Below, piece after piece: positions 15,454 to 23,625 of a stretch of DNA of 31,214 bases; within the stretch, counting starts at the first letter, position 1, and every line of letters begins with the position of its first letter. The stretch spans positions 1 through 31,214 of the forward strand of contig DJGX01000018.1 of NCBI GenBank assembly GCA_002432865.1, given 5' to 3'. The notes below the pieces were generated by a model that did no database searches, was not told the origin of the DNA, and was given only the letters and a program-made list of their open reading frames with translations. This stretch comes from Cloacimonetes bacterium UBA5835. GTDB taxonomy: Bacteria; Cloacimonadota; Cloacimonadia; Cloacimonadales; Cloacimonadaceae. The translations under genes and the position numbers were made by a program.

Positions 15454-16484
15454 CTTAGCTCTCCTTTGAACTGACGCAGCATTCTTAAGTCGTTTTCATA
15501 CAATATACGCAGATCAGGAATATTATATTTCAGCATTGCGATTCTCTCTATTCCTAAACCAAATGCATATCCAGTATAAATTTCAGAATCTATTCCCAGA
15601 ATATCAAAAACATTAGGATCTACCATTCCTGCTCCACCCATTTCTATCCATCCAGAGTATTTACAAACTCTACATCCAGTTCCTCCACAAACTACACAGG
15701 ATATATCCATTTCAGCGCTGGGCTCTGTAAACGGGAAAAAGTGAGGTCTGATCCTACTGGAAACATTTTTACCAAACATAATGGAAGCAAATTGAGATAG
15801 CATATCTTTCATATCTGATAAAGAAATATCTTTATCTACAACGAGTGCTTCTACTTGATGAAAAACAGGAGAATGAGAAGGATCTGGTTTATCATTTCTA
15901 TAACAGCAACCTGGAGATATTATTTTTATGGGAGGAGGATATTTTTCCATCACTCGTACCTGCACCGTTGAAGTATGAGTCCTTAAAAGTCCTCCACCTT
16001 CCAGATAAAAAGTATCAGCAAGATTACGGGAAGGATGATCAGGAGGAGTATTCAACGCATCAAAATTGTGAAAATCATCATCAATATCTGGCCCTTCAGC
16101 AATTTCAAAACCCAAGCCCAAAAAAACCTCATCAATTTCACGGCGGATGATAGTTAAAGGATGTAAACCACCACGCGAGCTAAAAATACCAGGCATCGTA
16201 AGGTCTATAGCTGTTCTGTTTTCACTCTTTTTCCAGGCATCTTCTTTGATCGCTTTATTTTGCTTTTCCAGAAGATCTTCAATATTCTTGCGGGTTGCAT
16301 TTATCAAATTTCCGAAAGCAGGACGTTCTTCGCTCGGTAAATCTCTCATCTTAGCATATAGAGAATTAAGAACACTCTTCTTGCCCAGGTATTTAGCTTT
16401 TATATTCAATAGATCGTTATAACTGGCACAAACCAAAATATCGCTCTCTGCCTGTTTAACGAGTTCTTTCAATTCTTCTTCCAA
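15450..16484 (-). CDS. pheS: Phenylalanine--tRNA ligase alpha subunit
   Basis: 344 aa. Catalytic subunit of PheRS: an N-terminal coiled coil (1-85), then the class II core with NFDALNTPPDHPSR, LRTHTSTVQVR, motif 2 (CYRND ... FHQVEAL), FFPFTEPSAE and motif 3 GLGIERIAML. The usual PGR before motif 2 is PGC here, while the motif 2 arginine itself is present. It has a CxxCxxTGCxVC-like cysteine cluster (SCVVCGGTGCRVCKYSGW) seen in many bacterial PheS. The start is TTG 16484, supported by GAGG 5 nt upstream; no in-frame ATG lies nearby. Confidence 0.97.
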   Translation of the reverse strand: MEEELKELVKQAESDILVCASYNDLLNIKAKYLGKKSVLNSLYAKMRDLPSEERPAFGNLINATRKNIEDLLEKQNKAIKEDAWKKSENRTAIDLTMPGIFSSRGGLHPLTIIRREIDEVFLGLGFEIAEGPDIDDDFHNFDALNTPPDHPSRNLADTFYLEGGGLLRTHTSTVQVRVMEKYPPPIKIISPGCCYRNDKPDPSHSPVFHQVEALVVDKDISLSDMKDMLSQFASIMFGKNVSSRIRPHFFPFTEPSAEMDISCVVCGGTGCRVCKYSGWIEMGGAGMVDPNVFDILGIDSEIYTGYAFGLGIERIAMLKYNIPDLRILYENDLRMLRQFKGELR

Positions 16485-16510
16485 CTTATCCTCATTTATT
16501 TATCTGCATA

Positions 16511-16535
16511 CAGATTACGCAGATTATACAGATTT
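16511..16535. repeat. Dispersed CAGATT repeat fragment
   Basis: CAGATTACGCAGATTATACA followed by GATTT, the same motif as in the CRISPR flank (1530-1582 and 2060-2118). It sits in the 245-bp rplT-pheS gap, which otherwise holds only AT-rich sequence and no clear promoter or terminator. Confidence 0.7.
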
Positions 16536-16729
16536 AATGAAAAGGTAAGAGTTTTATTAAATAAAAAGGACTAATCAGGATTTTATATATATAGCTCCAG
16601 AAGATATATGGAATATTTCTCAGCGTATCTATCCTGTTTATCATCTATAATCCTTTTAATCTATTCTTGTCTTAAAAACCTCATTGCTTTTTTTATCAGT
16701 AATCTGCATAACCTGCGTGATACAATTTC

Positions 16730-17077
16730 TTATCCCTTAGCGATTTCTACAAGTTTGGCAAAAGCGGGAGCATCATGCCAGGCCAAGTGTGCCAATGTTT
16801 TTCTGTTAATTTGAATATTTGCTTTATGTAAACCATTGATAAATTGGCTGTAGCTCATATCATTTATTCTGCAGGCAGCATTGATTCTGGTTATCCATAA
16901 GCTTCTATACTGGCGTTTTTTCAGTTTACGATGAGCAAAAGAAAAGACCATTGCTCTTTCAACAGTTTGTCTGGTTGCGCGATAGGTTTTACTTCTGTTT
17001 CCAAAATAACCTCGAGCATTCAGCATATATTTTTTTCTTCTACGATGAGCAGCGACATTATTAGTTGTTCTTGGCAT
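16730..17077 (-). CDS. rplT: 50S ribosomal protein L20
   Basis: 115 aa. Binds 23S rRNA early in large-subunit assembly and represses its own operon in several bacteria. Hallmarks are the basic N-terminal tail MPRTTNNVAAHRRRKKYM, ARGYFGNRSKTYRAT and WITRINAACR. GGGAGG precedes the ATG. It is third in the conserved infC-rpmI-rplT order, 16 nt after rpmI. Confidence 0.98.
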   Translation of the reverse strand: MPRTTNNVAAHRRRKKYMLNARGYFGNRSKTYRATRQTVERAMVFSFAHRKLKKRQYRSLWITRINAACRINDMSYSQFINGLHKANIQINRKTLAHLAWHDAPAFAKLVEIAKG

Positions 17078-17093
17078 TTTTATCCTCCCTTAT

Positions 17094-17288
17094 CTATAAT
17101 CCCAGCATCCGGTTGATTTTCTTTTCATCACATTTTTTCACGATGGCACTTGTGCGTAGATTTCGTTTTAGTTTTGGTGATTTTTTGGTTTTAATATGTG
17201 CGCTTTTTGCATGATGACGCACTATTTTTCCTGTGCCGGTAACCTTAAATCTTTTAGCTGCCGAACGGTTAGTTTTGAGCTTAGGCAT
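17094..17288 (-). CDS. rpmI: 50S ribosomal protein L35
   Basis: 64 aa, very basic: MPKLKTNRSAAKRFKVTGTG matches the L35 N-terminus, and the protein ends KKINRMLGL. AAAGGAGA precedes the ATG. A hairpin at 17316-17357 lies immediately upstream and may be a regulatory site for L20. Confidence 0.97.
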   Translation of the reverse strand: MPKLKTNRSAAKRFKVTGTGKIVRHHAKSAHIKTKKSPKLKRNLRTSAIVKKCDEKKINRMLGL

Positions 17289-17315
17289 TTTAGATCTCCT
17301 TTATATTAAAATTTT

Positions 17316-17357
17316 CCCCGCTCCGGAATGCCTATTATCAAATATTATCCGGCGAGG
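17316..17357 (-). promoter_or_regulatory. Hairpin before rpmI, possible L20-binding leader
   Basis: On the minus strand CCUCGC-CGGA pairs with UCCG-GCGGGG around a 20-nt loop, with a 2-nt GA bulge. In several bacteria ribosomal protein L20 represses its operon by binding an mRNA structure in the infC-rpmI-rplT region. This stem is in the right place, but binding is inferred only from position. Confidence 0.45.
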
Positions 17358-17379
17358 AACAATGGAAATAATAATTACT

Positions 17380-18006
17380 TTATGCCTGAGGATCTGTCTT
17401 TTCTGAATCAGACGCAGGCATTTCTTCTTTTTTTGCTTCTTTGGCTAAAATGCGATCAATGTCTTTTTTGGGAGAAACCACTATAGATAGCATATTTCTC
17501 TCGGATACCGGCTCACTATCAATTTCAATGAGATGGGCGAGATCTTCTTTTAGCTTATCCAAAACCTTGTAACCAAGTTCTTTATGAGCCATTTGCCGTC
17601 CCCGAAAACGGACCGTAAATTTCACCTTGTTATGCTGCTTTAGAAATTTGATGGCGTTGTTTTTCTTGAAGTTATAATCATGTTCTTCTGTATTAGGACC
17701 AAACTTGATTTCTTTCACTTCCACTTCATGCTGTCTTTTTCTGGCTTCCCTTGCTTTCTTTTCTTTTTCAAAGTAATATTTGCTGAAATCCAGAATCCGA
17801 CATACAGGCGGTTCCGCATTAGGAGAAATTTCCACTAAATCAAGCTCCATATCATTTGCTTTGCGAAGAGCTTCTTTTAAAGAAACTATTCCTATCTGTT
17901 TACCATCGGGACCGATCAAACGGACTTTATCAGCCGTGATCTGATTATTAATTCTTTCCTTGGGCACCACTTCATTTGTGCGTGCCTTTCCTTTCTTAAT
18001 CCGGAT
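17380..18006 (-). CDS. infC: Translation initiation factor IF-3, non-AUG start
   Basis: About 208 aa. IF-3 binds the 30S subunit, blocks premature joining with 50S and checks the start codon. Features: N-domain KARTNEVVPKERINNQI ... VRLIGPDGKQIGIVSLKEAL, linker rich in K/R/E, and C-domain VKEIKFGPNTEEHDYNFK...FTVRFRGRQMAH. A lysine/glutamate-rich tail of about 20 residues is added. No ATG is available. The strong AAGGAGG (18021-18015) lies 8 nt before ATC 18006 and 5 nt before ATA 18009. A GTG at 18075 would start with a 20-residue extension but lacks a ribosome site. AUU/AUC/AUA starts are a hallmark of infC autoregulation by IF-3 itself. Confidence 0.95.
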   Translation of the reverse strand: MRIKKGKARTNEVVPKERINNQITADKVRLIGPDGKQIGIVSLKEALRKANDMELDLVEISPNAEPPVCRILDFSKYYFEKEKKAREARKRQHEVEVKEIKFGPNTEEHDYNFKKNNAIKFLKQHNKVKFTVRFRGRQMAHKELGYKVLDKLKEDLAHLIEIDSEPVSERNMLSIVVSPKKDIDRILAKEAKKEEMPASDSEKTDPQA

Positions 18007-18039
18007 TATAAGAACCTCCTTCTTACCGGTAATAAAATA

Positions 18040-18067
18040 GGCGATTTTCTTTATAGAGAAAACCGCC
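18040..18067 (-). promoter_or_regulatory. infC leader hairpin
   Basis: On the minus strand GGCGGTTTTCT pairs with AGAAAATCGCC (11 bp, one G-U) around a 6-nt loop. It ends 19 nt before the AAGGAGG ribosome site. It could be an operator or attenuator element of the infC transcript. No T-run follows, so it is not a simple terminator. Confidence 0.55.
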
Positions 18068-18171
18068 TGCTTCACAGTAAATACTTTTTGTATTATTTCT
18101 TGTTATCGCAAAAACCTTATCAGCAATCTAAAAGCCATAAGGCAGAAGCAAGCAGCTTCATTTTTATAGTC

Positions 18172-18200
18172 ATTAATTTTAGCATCTGCATTACTGTCAA
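18172..18200 (-). promoter_or_regulatory. Probable infC promoter
   Basis: TTGACA (18200-18195 on the minus strand), a 17-bp spacer and ATTAAT (18177-18172, four of six consensus bases). It would give a leader of roughly 155 nt before IF-3, room for the hairpin at 18040-18067. Confidence 0.5.
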
Positions 18201-18951
18201 TCATTTTTTTCATTAACATTGGGTGGTAAAGGTGATGAGTATCCCCCTACCGAAGATTATAAATGCTACTCATTTTCTTATTTCCTACCGCTTACTGTCA
18301 TCCCTCTTATTTTGGTTCATTAATATATGCAGATGAATAGTACAAAATATAAGGGAAGATCTTACTTCTACCACCCATTCTTACAAAAAACATCTCCTTA
18401 ACCACTTCTCATCAACCCATCCTTAAAGAGGAGAGGAGGATGGGTGGAAGAGGAGTTGAGGAGGAGAGAGTCGTTCTGAATTAAGAGCACTAAAATTGGG
18501 GGGAAAGAAATGAACAAAAAGTCTACTGAAGAAAATGCATTATAAGAATAGTGATGCCTTAGAACATAAAGTTGAGCAGAAAATAAAAAAAGGATAGTTG
18601 AAAATTAGGGAGATAAATCGTCTATAAAAACTAATAGCAACCAGTTTTTTGCATTACTTCTTACCTTTGTCGTACGGAAAATAAAGTGTGAGAGGTATTT
18701 GATGAGGACATCAACCTTCTGGCTTTTTTTCTCGCCGGGTTAAAAACCCCGTCGTTATTATATGTCATTCCTAACTGAACTCAAATTTTGACAGGATTTT
18801 TAGTATAGATAAAATCAAAAATCAGTCTACTATTTTAAGGCCTGAAAGTAAGGACTAATTCTATACTTCTGAAATAACAAAATGAGAGTAGCATTGTGGG
18901 ATGGCCAGAACGAAAATAATGCATAAATAAGCCAGAAACGGTTACTTATTA
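18201..18951. other. Gene-free divergent region
   Basis: Separates the minus-strand infC run from the plus-strand genes. It contains an inverted repeat ACCCATCC (18415-18422) / GGATGGGT (18438-18445) with purine-rich AGGAGG-type sequence after it, and the reverse-oriented REP-like element at 18706-18762. No coding sequence with a plausible start and codon use was found. thrS, a frequent neighbour upstream of infC, is absent here. Confidence 0.65.
18706..18762 (-). repeat. REP-like element, copy 3 (inverted)
   Basis: On the minus strand it reads ATAATAACGACGGGGTTTTT, AACCCGGCGAG and then AGCCAGAAGGTTGATGTCC. This matches 1720-1770 with several substitutions and small length changes in the T/A-runs. 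The first GTCCC/GGGAC hairpin of copies 1 and 2 is not evident. Confidence 0.75.
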
Positions 18952-18979
18952 TTGACATTTTTATGGCTTGTAATATTAT
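18952..18979 (+). promoter_or_regulatory. Promoter of the DUF1848-family gene
   Basis: TTGACA (18952-18957), a 16-bp spacer and TATTAT (18974-18979), about 50 bp before the ATG at 19030. AAGAGAGAAG precedes that ATG as a weak ribosome site. Confidence 0.6.
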
Positions 18980-19029
18980 GAAATTGTGTATTATAGTTTT
19001 TAAATCGGATTACAGAAAGAGAGAAGATT

Positions 19030-19990
19030 ATGCAAATATCGGATGGGATATCTTTTCCAGATATTAAAAAGCAGGAACCTATTATTATTTCTGCTTCGCG
19101 GGCTACAGATATACCCGCTTTTTATACTGACTGGTTAATTTCGCGGATAGAAGCAGGATATATAAAATGGAAAAATCCTTTTAATGGTCAAATTAAAGAT
19201 GTCTCTTTTGCCAAAACTCGACTTTTTGTGTTCTGGAGCAAAAATCCTTCTCCTATGCTGAGAAAGCTGTCTTACTTTGATGAGAAGGGTTATAATTACT
19301 ATTTTCAATTTACCCTGAATGACTATGAACAAGAAAAATGGGAAAAAATCTACCAGCTTTGAATCAACGCCTGGAGAACTTTATAGAACTGTCTGAACTT
19401 ATAGGTAACCAAAAAGTTATCTGGCGTTTTGATCCCTTTATTATCAGTGATAAATTACATCCCGAGGAACTCTTAAAACGCATAGAAAATATTGGTGACC
19501 AAATTTATGCATATACAAATAGATTAGTTATCAGCTTCATAGATATAGATATATACAAAAGAGTGAAACGCAACTTAAGCGCATTACCCGATGAAATAAA
19601 AGAAATAGATATTCCAACAATGAATTATTTTGCTCGGGAATTGATGCGACTAAACCAAAAATGGAACTTAAAAATAGCTACCTGCGCTGAACAAATAGAC
19701 CTACATCAATATGGAATTGAACATAACCGCTGTATTGATGACCGTCTGATTATTAAACTTTTCTCTGATGATACTGAATTAATGAACTTTTTGGGCTATA
19801 AGCCAACTGAACAGACAGATTTTTAACAGGACAAAACGAAAATTTATCCTATAGCTACAAAAAATTGAAAGATAAAGGACAACGCAAATTCTGCGGTTGT
19901 ATAAAAAGCAAAGATATTGGGCAATATAATACCTGCTCTAATGGTTGTGTATGTTGTTATGCCAATTCTAAAAGAAAGATTGATAGTTGA
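19030..19990 (+). pseudogene. DUF1848-family protein, broken by two frameshifts
   Basis: Three reading-frame pieces together give one DUF1848-type protein of about 320 aa. Piece 1 (19030-19362) has IIISASRATDIPAFYTDWL and LFVFWSKNPSPML. Piece 2 (to 19826) has KVIWRFDPFIISDKL and a TCAEQIDLHQYGI segment. Piece 3 (to 19990) has the cysteine-rich end FCGCIKSKDIGQYNTC followed by GCVCCYA. The breaks fall in an A-run near 19340-19350 and in the T5 run at about 19820-19824. One extra A and one extra T would restore the frame (…KWEKNLPALNQ…, …TDFLTGQNENL…). Sequence is otherwise intact, so decay is recent or the sequence has homopolymer errors. DUF1848 proteins have a C-terminal Cys cluster suggesting metal or Fe-S binding; their function is unknown. 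Confidence 0.85.
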
Positions 19991-20319
19991 ATAATAAGTG
20001 AGGTAAAAAGAGGGGATTTCAGATCACTTATATATTTGCAAGTCCAGACAAATTGGAAGACTGGATATATGTTTAATGCTTCTAAATTGAAGAGTCCTGC
20101 ATAAAATAAAATCCTATAAATTCTCTTAAACTTGTTTATCCCAGACCTATTATCCTGTGCAATCTGGGTGTGTAAAATCTATTTTGTTGTTCTGGTTTAA
20201 TTCGGTGGTTTGGGTATGAAATAATCCTGAAATCATAATATCAACTTCCTTTTTTGCTTGACGGAATAAATCCGATATAAAGAATAGTAAAAAATAAAAA
20301 ATTAGTTTTAGGATCGATA
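19991..20319. other. Intergenic region before cyuA
   Basis: No gene. It contains a degenerate reverse copy of the 45-bp dispersed repeat (AAATCCTATAAATTCTCTTA, about 20110-20130). A TTGACG at 20258 is followed by TATAAA at 20276, whose 12-bp spacing is too short for a standard promoter. The cyuA promoter is therefore not settled. Confidence 0.55.
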
Positions 20320-21600
20320 ATGAGTGAAACTGAAAATATCTTAGCGCTATTAAAACAAGAAGTTTCTCCTGCTATGGGATGTACAGAACCAGCTGCTGTT
20401 GCTTTAGCTGGAGCTTATGCTGCAAGTGTTTTAGATGAAACAATTATTTCTGCAGATTTAATTGTTAGCCCCAATATTCTGAAAAACGGGATGGGAGTAG
20501 GGATTCCCAATACGAATTTACTCGGTTTGGATATTGCTTTTGCTTTAGGAATATTGGTGGCTAAACCAGAAAAGGAACTGGAAGTTTTAGCTGATCTTGA
20601 TGAAAAAACGATAGATGCTGCAAAACGAATGTTAGATGAACAAAAAGTGAACACCACAATGAAAGAAACTGAAGAGAAGATCTGGATTGAAGCAAATTTA
20701 AAAACCTCCAAATCTGAAAGTACTGCAATTTTGCGTTGGCGGCATAACTGGTTGTTTCATATGGAAAAAGATAAAAAGATTTTATGCCATAACGAATTGG
20801 GAGCTGATAAAGGACCTCGTTTAGTTTCTCCTGCATCTTATATCTTGAAGGACTACTATGATTTTTGCATTAATATAGAGATAGACAAATTAGAATCTAT
20901 TGATTTAGGTTTACATTTAAACCGTAAGATAGCAGATTTCGGGCTATCCAATAAATCTGGCATTAATGTAGGTAAAATGATAATGGATCAAATAAAAAGC
21001 GGTCTTTTGGGTGATGACATTCATCATTATGCAATGGCTTTAACTGCTGCTGCTACTGATGCCAGAATGAGTGGTTGTAATATGCCTGTTATTAGTAATT
21101 CTGGAAGTGGAAATCAAGGTTTATCCATCACTCTTCCTATAATAGCAGTTGGCGAAAAACTTAGTAGCTCCAGGGATGAACTAATCAGAGCATTAGCTAT
21201 GGGTCATTTAGTAAGTATTCATATTAAAGAAAAGATTGGGATTCTATCTTGTTTGTGCGGATGCCTTTCTGCTTCTGCAGGAGCTGCCAGTGGTATAGTT
21301 ATGCTTTTGAAAGGAGATTATCAGCAAATTGAATATGCCATCAAAAATATGATCGCCGATACGGCTGGAATGGTTTGTGATGGAGCTAAAGAAGGTTGTT
21401 CATTAAAAGTTGCTACTACTACAAGTGCTGCGGTACAAGCTGCTCTATTAGCAAAAGCAGGAATTTGTGTTTCTTCCAACGATGGGATCATTACAGAAAG
21501 CATTGAAGGTACTATCGAAAATCTTGCTTATTTTGTAACAACAGGAATGCAAGATGCCGACAGCACTATCCTTAATATAATGTTGAATAAGACAAAATAA
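20320..21600 (+). CDS. cyuA: L-cysteine desulfidase / serine dehydratase-like protein (CyuA/YhaM family)
   Basis: 426 aa, UPF0597/CyuA family. These oxygen-sensitive [4Fe-4S] enzymes release sulfide and ammonia from L-cysteine to give pyruvate; they share the serine dehydratase alpha fold. Signatures: PAMGCTEPAAVALAGAYA (Cys21), SGCNMPVISNSGSGNQGL, CLCGCLSASAGAASGI and VCDGAKEGCSLK, which supply the conserved cysteines for the cluster. There is no signal peptide; cytoplasmic. AGGA precedes the ATG. First gene of the tightly packed plus-strand run, 12 nt before hutU, which fits amino-acid fermentation. Serine as a substrate cannot be excluded. Confidence 0.88.
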   Translation: MSETENILALLKQEVSPAMGCTEPAAVALAGAYAASVLDETIISADLIVSPNILKNGMGVGIPNTNLLGLDIAFALGILVAKPEKELEVLADLDEKTIDAAKRMLDEQKVNTTMKETEEKIWIEANLKTSKSESTAILRWRHNWLFHMEKDKKILCHNELGADKGPRLVSPASYILKDYYDFCINIEIDKLESIDLGLHLNRKIADFGLSNKSGINVGKMIMDQIKSGLLGDDIHHYAMALTAAATDARMSGCNMPVISNSGSGNQGLSITLPIIAVGEKLSSSRDELIRALAMGHLVSIHIKEKIGILSCLCGCLSASAGAASGIVMLLKGDYQQIEYAIKNMIADTAGMVCDGAKEGCSLKVATTTSAAVQAALLAKAGICVSSNDGIITESIEGTIENLAYFVTTGMQDADSTILNIMLNKTK

Positions 21601-21612
21601 AGGAGATAAAAA

Positions 21613-23622
21613 ATGGTATATAGAAAATTTGAAGTTCACCTAACTGATGAGCTGCCTCCGGAACCAACTTTCGAACCTAATATTCGTAGAGCTCCAGATA
21701 GAGGATTGGATTTAAGCAAAAAAGATATAGCTCTGGCTGTAAAGAACGCACTTCGCTATGTTCCTCAAAAATTACATAGCGTTTTAGCACCAGAATTTTT
21801 ACAGGAACTAAAAACCAGAGGTAGAATATATGGCTATCGCTATCGACCCCAAGGCAAAATTTACGGAAAACCGATAGATGAATATAAAGGTATAACCCCT
21901 GCTAAAGCTATTCAAGTGATGATTGATAACAATTTGGATTTCGAGGTTGCCTTATATCCTTACGAATTGGTAACCTACGGAGAGACAGGCCAGGTTTGTC
22001 AAAATTGGATGCAATATCGGTTAATAAAGCAATACTTGGAAATTATGACAGAAAATCAGACACTGGTTGTAGCTTCAGGCCATCCTTTGGGTTTGTTCCC
22101 TTCGCGTCCAGAAGCTCCTAGAGTAATATCTACCAATGGTTTGATGGTTGGCAAATGGGATAATCCAGTGGAGTTTAAACGGCTAACTGCATTAGGAGTG
22201 GCAAATTATGGTCAGATGACAGCTGGCGGATGGATGTATATCGGCCCACAGGGAATAGTGAATGGAACTTATATAACCCTGCTAAATGCAGGTAGAAAAT
22301 ATCTGGGTATTCCGGAAAATAAGAACTTGGCAGGAGTTTTATATGTTTCTTCCGGTTTGGGAGGAATGAGTGGAGCTCAAAGTAAGGCAATTGAAATTGC
22401 AGGTGGCATTGGTATAATTGCTGAAGTAGATAAAAGCAGGATAGAAACCAGATTTAATCAGGGTTGGGTTAGCAAGGTCTCCAGTAATTTGGAAGAAATA
22501 TTTAGTTGGGTTGATGAAGCACGCTTACATAAAAAAGCTCTTTCTATAGCTTATTATGGCAATATTGTAGATTTACTGGAATATATCGATGAACATAATA
22601 TCAAAGTGGAATTGCTTTCCGATCAGACCTCGTGTCATGTAGTTTACGAGGGTGGCTATACTCCTGTGGGCGTTACTTATGAAGAAGGGCGCAAACTTTT
22701 GGCAAAAGATATTGAGTTATTCAAGCAAAAAGTTGATGAATCTCTAAGGAGACATTTTAATGTACTAAAAAGTTTAACATATAAGGGTTCAAAATTCTGG
22801 GATTATGGCAACAGCTTTATGGCAAGTGTGTTTGACGCAGGTGTAACAGAAATTGCCCGCAACGGTATAAATACGATAGATGGTTTTATCTGGCCTTCTT
22901 ATGTGGAAGATATTATGGGACCTATTTGTTTTGATAATGGCTATGGACCTTTCAGGTGGATTTGTCTTTCCCGCAAAGATGAAGACCTGCATAAAACGGA
23001 TTTGGCTGCCATTTCTTTAATAGATAAAAATCGCAGTGCTATGGACAAAGATAATCACTATTGGATTTCAACTGCAGAAGAAAATAACCTGGTGGTGGGA
23101 ACCAAAGCAAGAATACTTTATGCCGATGAAGAAAGCAGAATAAAACTGGGGTTGAAGTTTAACGAAATGGTTCGCAAGGGTGAAATTGGTCCTGTTATGC
23201 TAGGTAGAGATCATCATGATGTTTCTGGAACGGATTCTCCTTTCCGCGAAACAGCTAATATATATGATGGCTCTAATTTAATGGCTGAAATGGCTACACA
23301 TTGCTTTGCTGGAAATATTGCCAGAGGAATGACTTTGGTAGTTCTTTCCAATGGAGGTGGAGTAGGAGTAAGCCGTTGTATAAATGGTGGAAATGGAATC
23401 GTTTTAGATGGCAGTGAAAGAATGGACGAAGTTGTTAAAAATGGCCTCTCTTGGGATGTAATGGGGGGGATTGCCAGACGGGCATGGGCTCAAAATGAAG
23501 GAGCAATTAAAACAAGTAACGCTTGGAACGAAAAACATAGCTCTGAAGGAAATATCACTATTGCAGAAAAGGTAGATGAAGAAATGGTGGAGCATTTAGT
23601 AAAAAAGGAATTTGGAGAATAG
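21613..23622 (+). CDS. hutU: Urocanate hydratase
   Basis: 669 aa. Converts urocanate to 4-imidazolone-5-propionate in histidine degradation, using tightly bound NAD. Landmarks: YPYELVTYGETGQVCQNWMQ, SGHPLGLFPSRPEAPR, YVSSGLGGMSGAQSKA (NAD-binding region), the DQTSCHVVYEGGY segment and MLGRDHHDVSGTDSPFRETA, followed by LSNGGGVG. The length matches the longer anaerobe-type urocanases, not the about 555-aa proteobacterial form. AAGGAGAT lies 6-7 nt before the ATG. The other hut genes are not in the window. Its partner here is the cysteine desulfidase, and UDP-sugar pyrophosphorylase follows 3 nt after its stop. Confidence 0.95.
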   Translation: MVYRKFEVHLTDELPPEPTFEPNIRRAPDRGLDLSKKDIALAVKNALRYVPQKLHSVLAPEFLQELKTRGRIYGYRYRPQGKIYGKPIDEYKGITPAKAIQVMIDNNLDFEVALYPYELVTYGETGQVCQNWMQYRLIKQYLEIMTENQTLVVASGHPLGLFPSRPEAPRVISTNGLMVGKWDNPVEFKRLTALGVANYGQMTAGGWMYIGPQGIVNGTYITLLNAGRKYLGIPENKNLAGVLYVSSGLGGMSGAQSKAIEIAGGIGIIAEVDKSRIETRFNQGWVSKVSSNLEEIFSWVDEARLHKKALSIAYYGNIVDLLEYIDEHNIKVELLSDQTSCHVVYEGGYTPVGVTYEEGRKLLAKDIELFKQKVDESLRRHFNVLKSLTYKGSKFWDYGNSFMASVFDAGVTEIARNGINTIDGFIWPSYVEDIMGPICFDNGYGPFRWICLSRKDEDLHKTDLAAISLIDKNRSAMDKDNHYWISTAEENNLVVGTKARILYADEESRIKLGLKFNEMVRKGEIGPVMLGRDHHDVSGTDSPFRETANIYDGSNLMAEMATHCFAGNIARGMTLVVLSNGGGVGVSRCINGGNGIVLDGSERMDEVVKNGLSWDVMGGIARRAWAQNEGAIKTSNAWNEKHSSEGNITIAEKVDEEMVEHLVKKEFGE

Positions 23623-23625
23623 AAA

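Noticed and set aside
18415..18445. ACCCATCC/GGATGGGT inverted repeat as a terminator
   Set aside because: No gene ends nearby and no T-run follows; left as an unexplained inverted repeat in the intergenic note.
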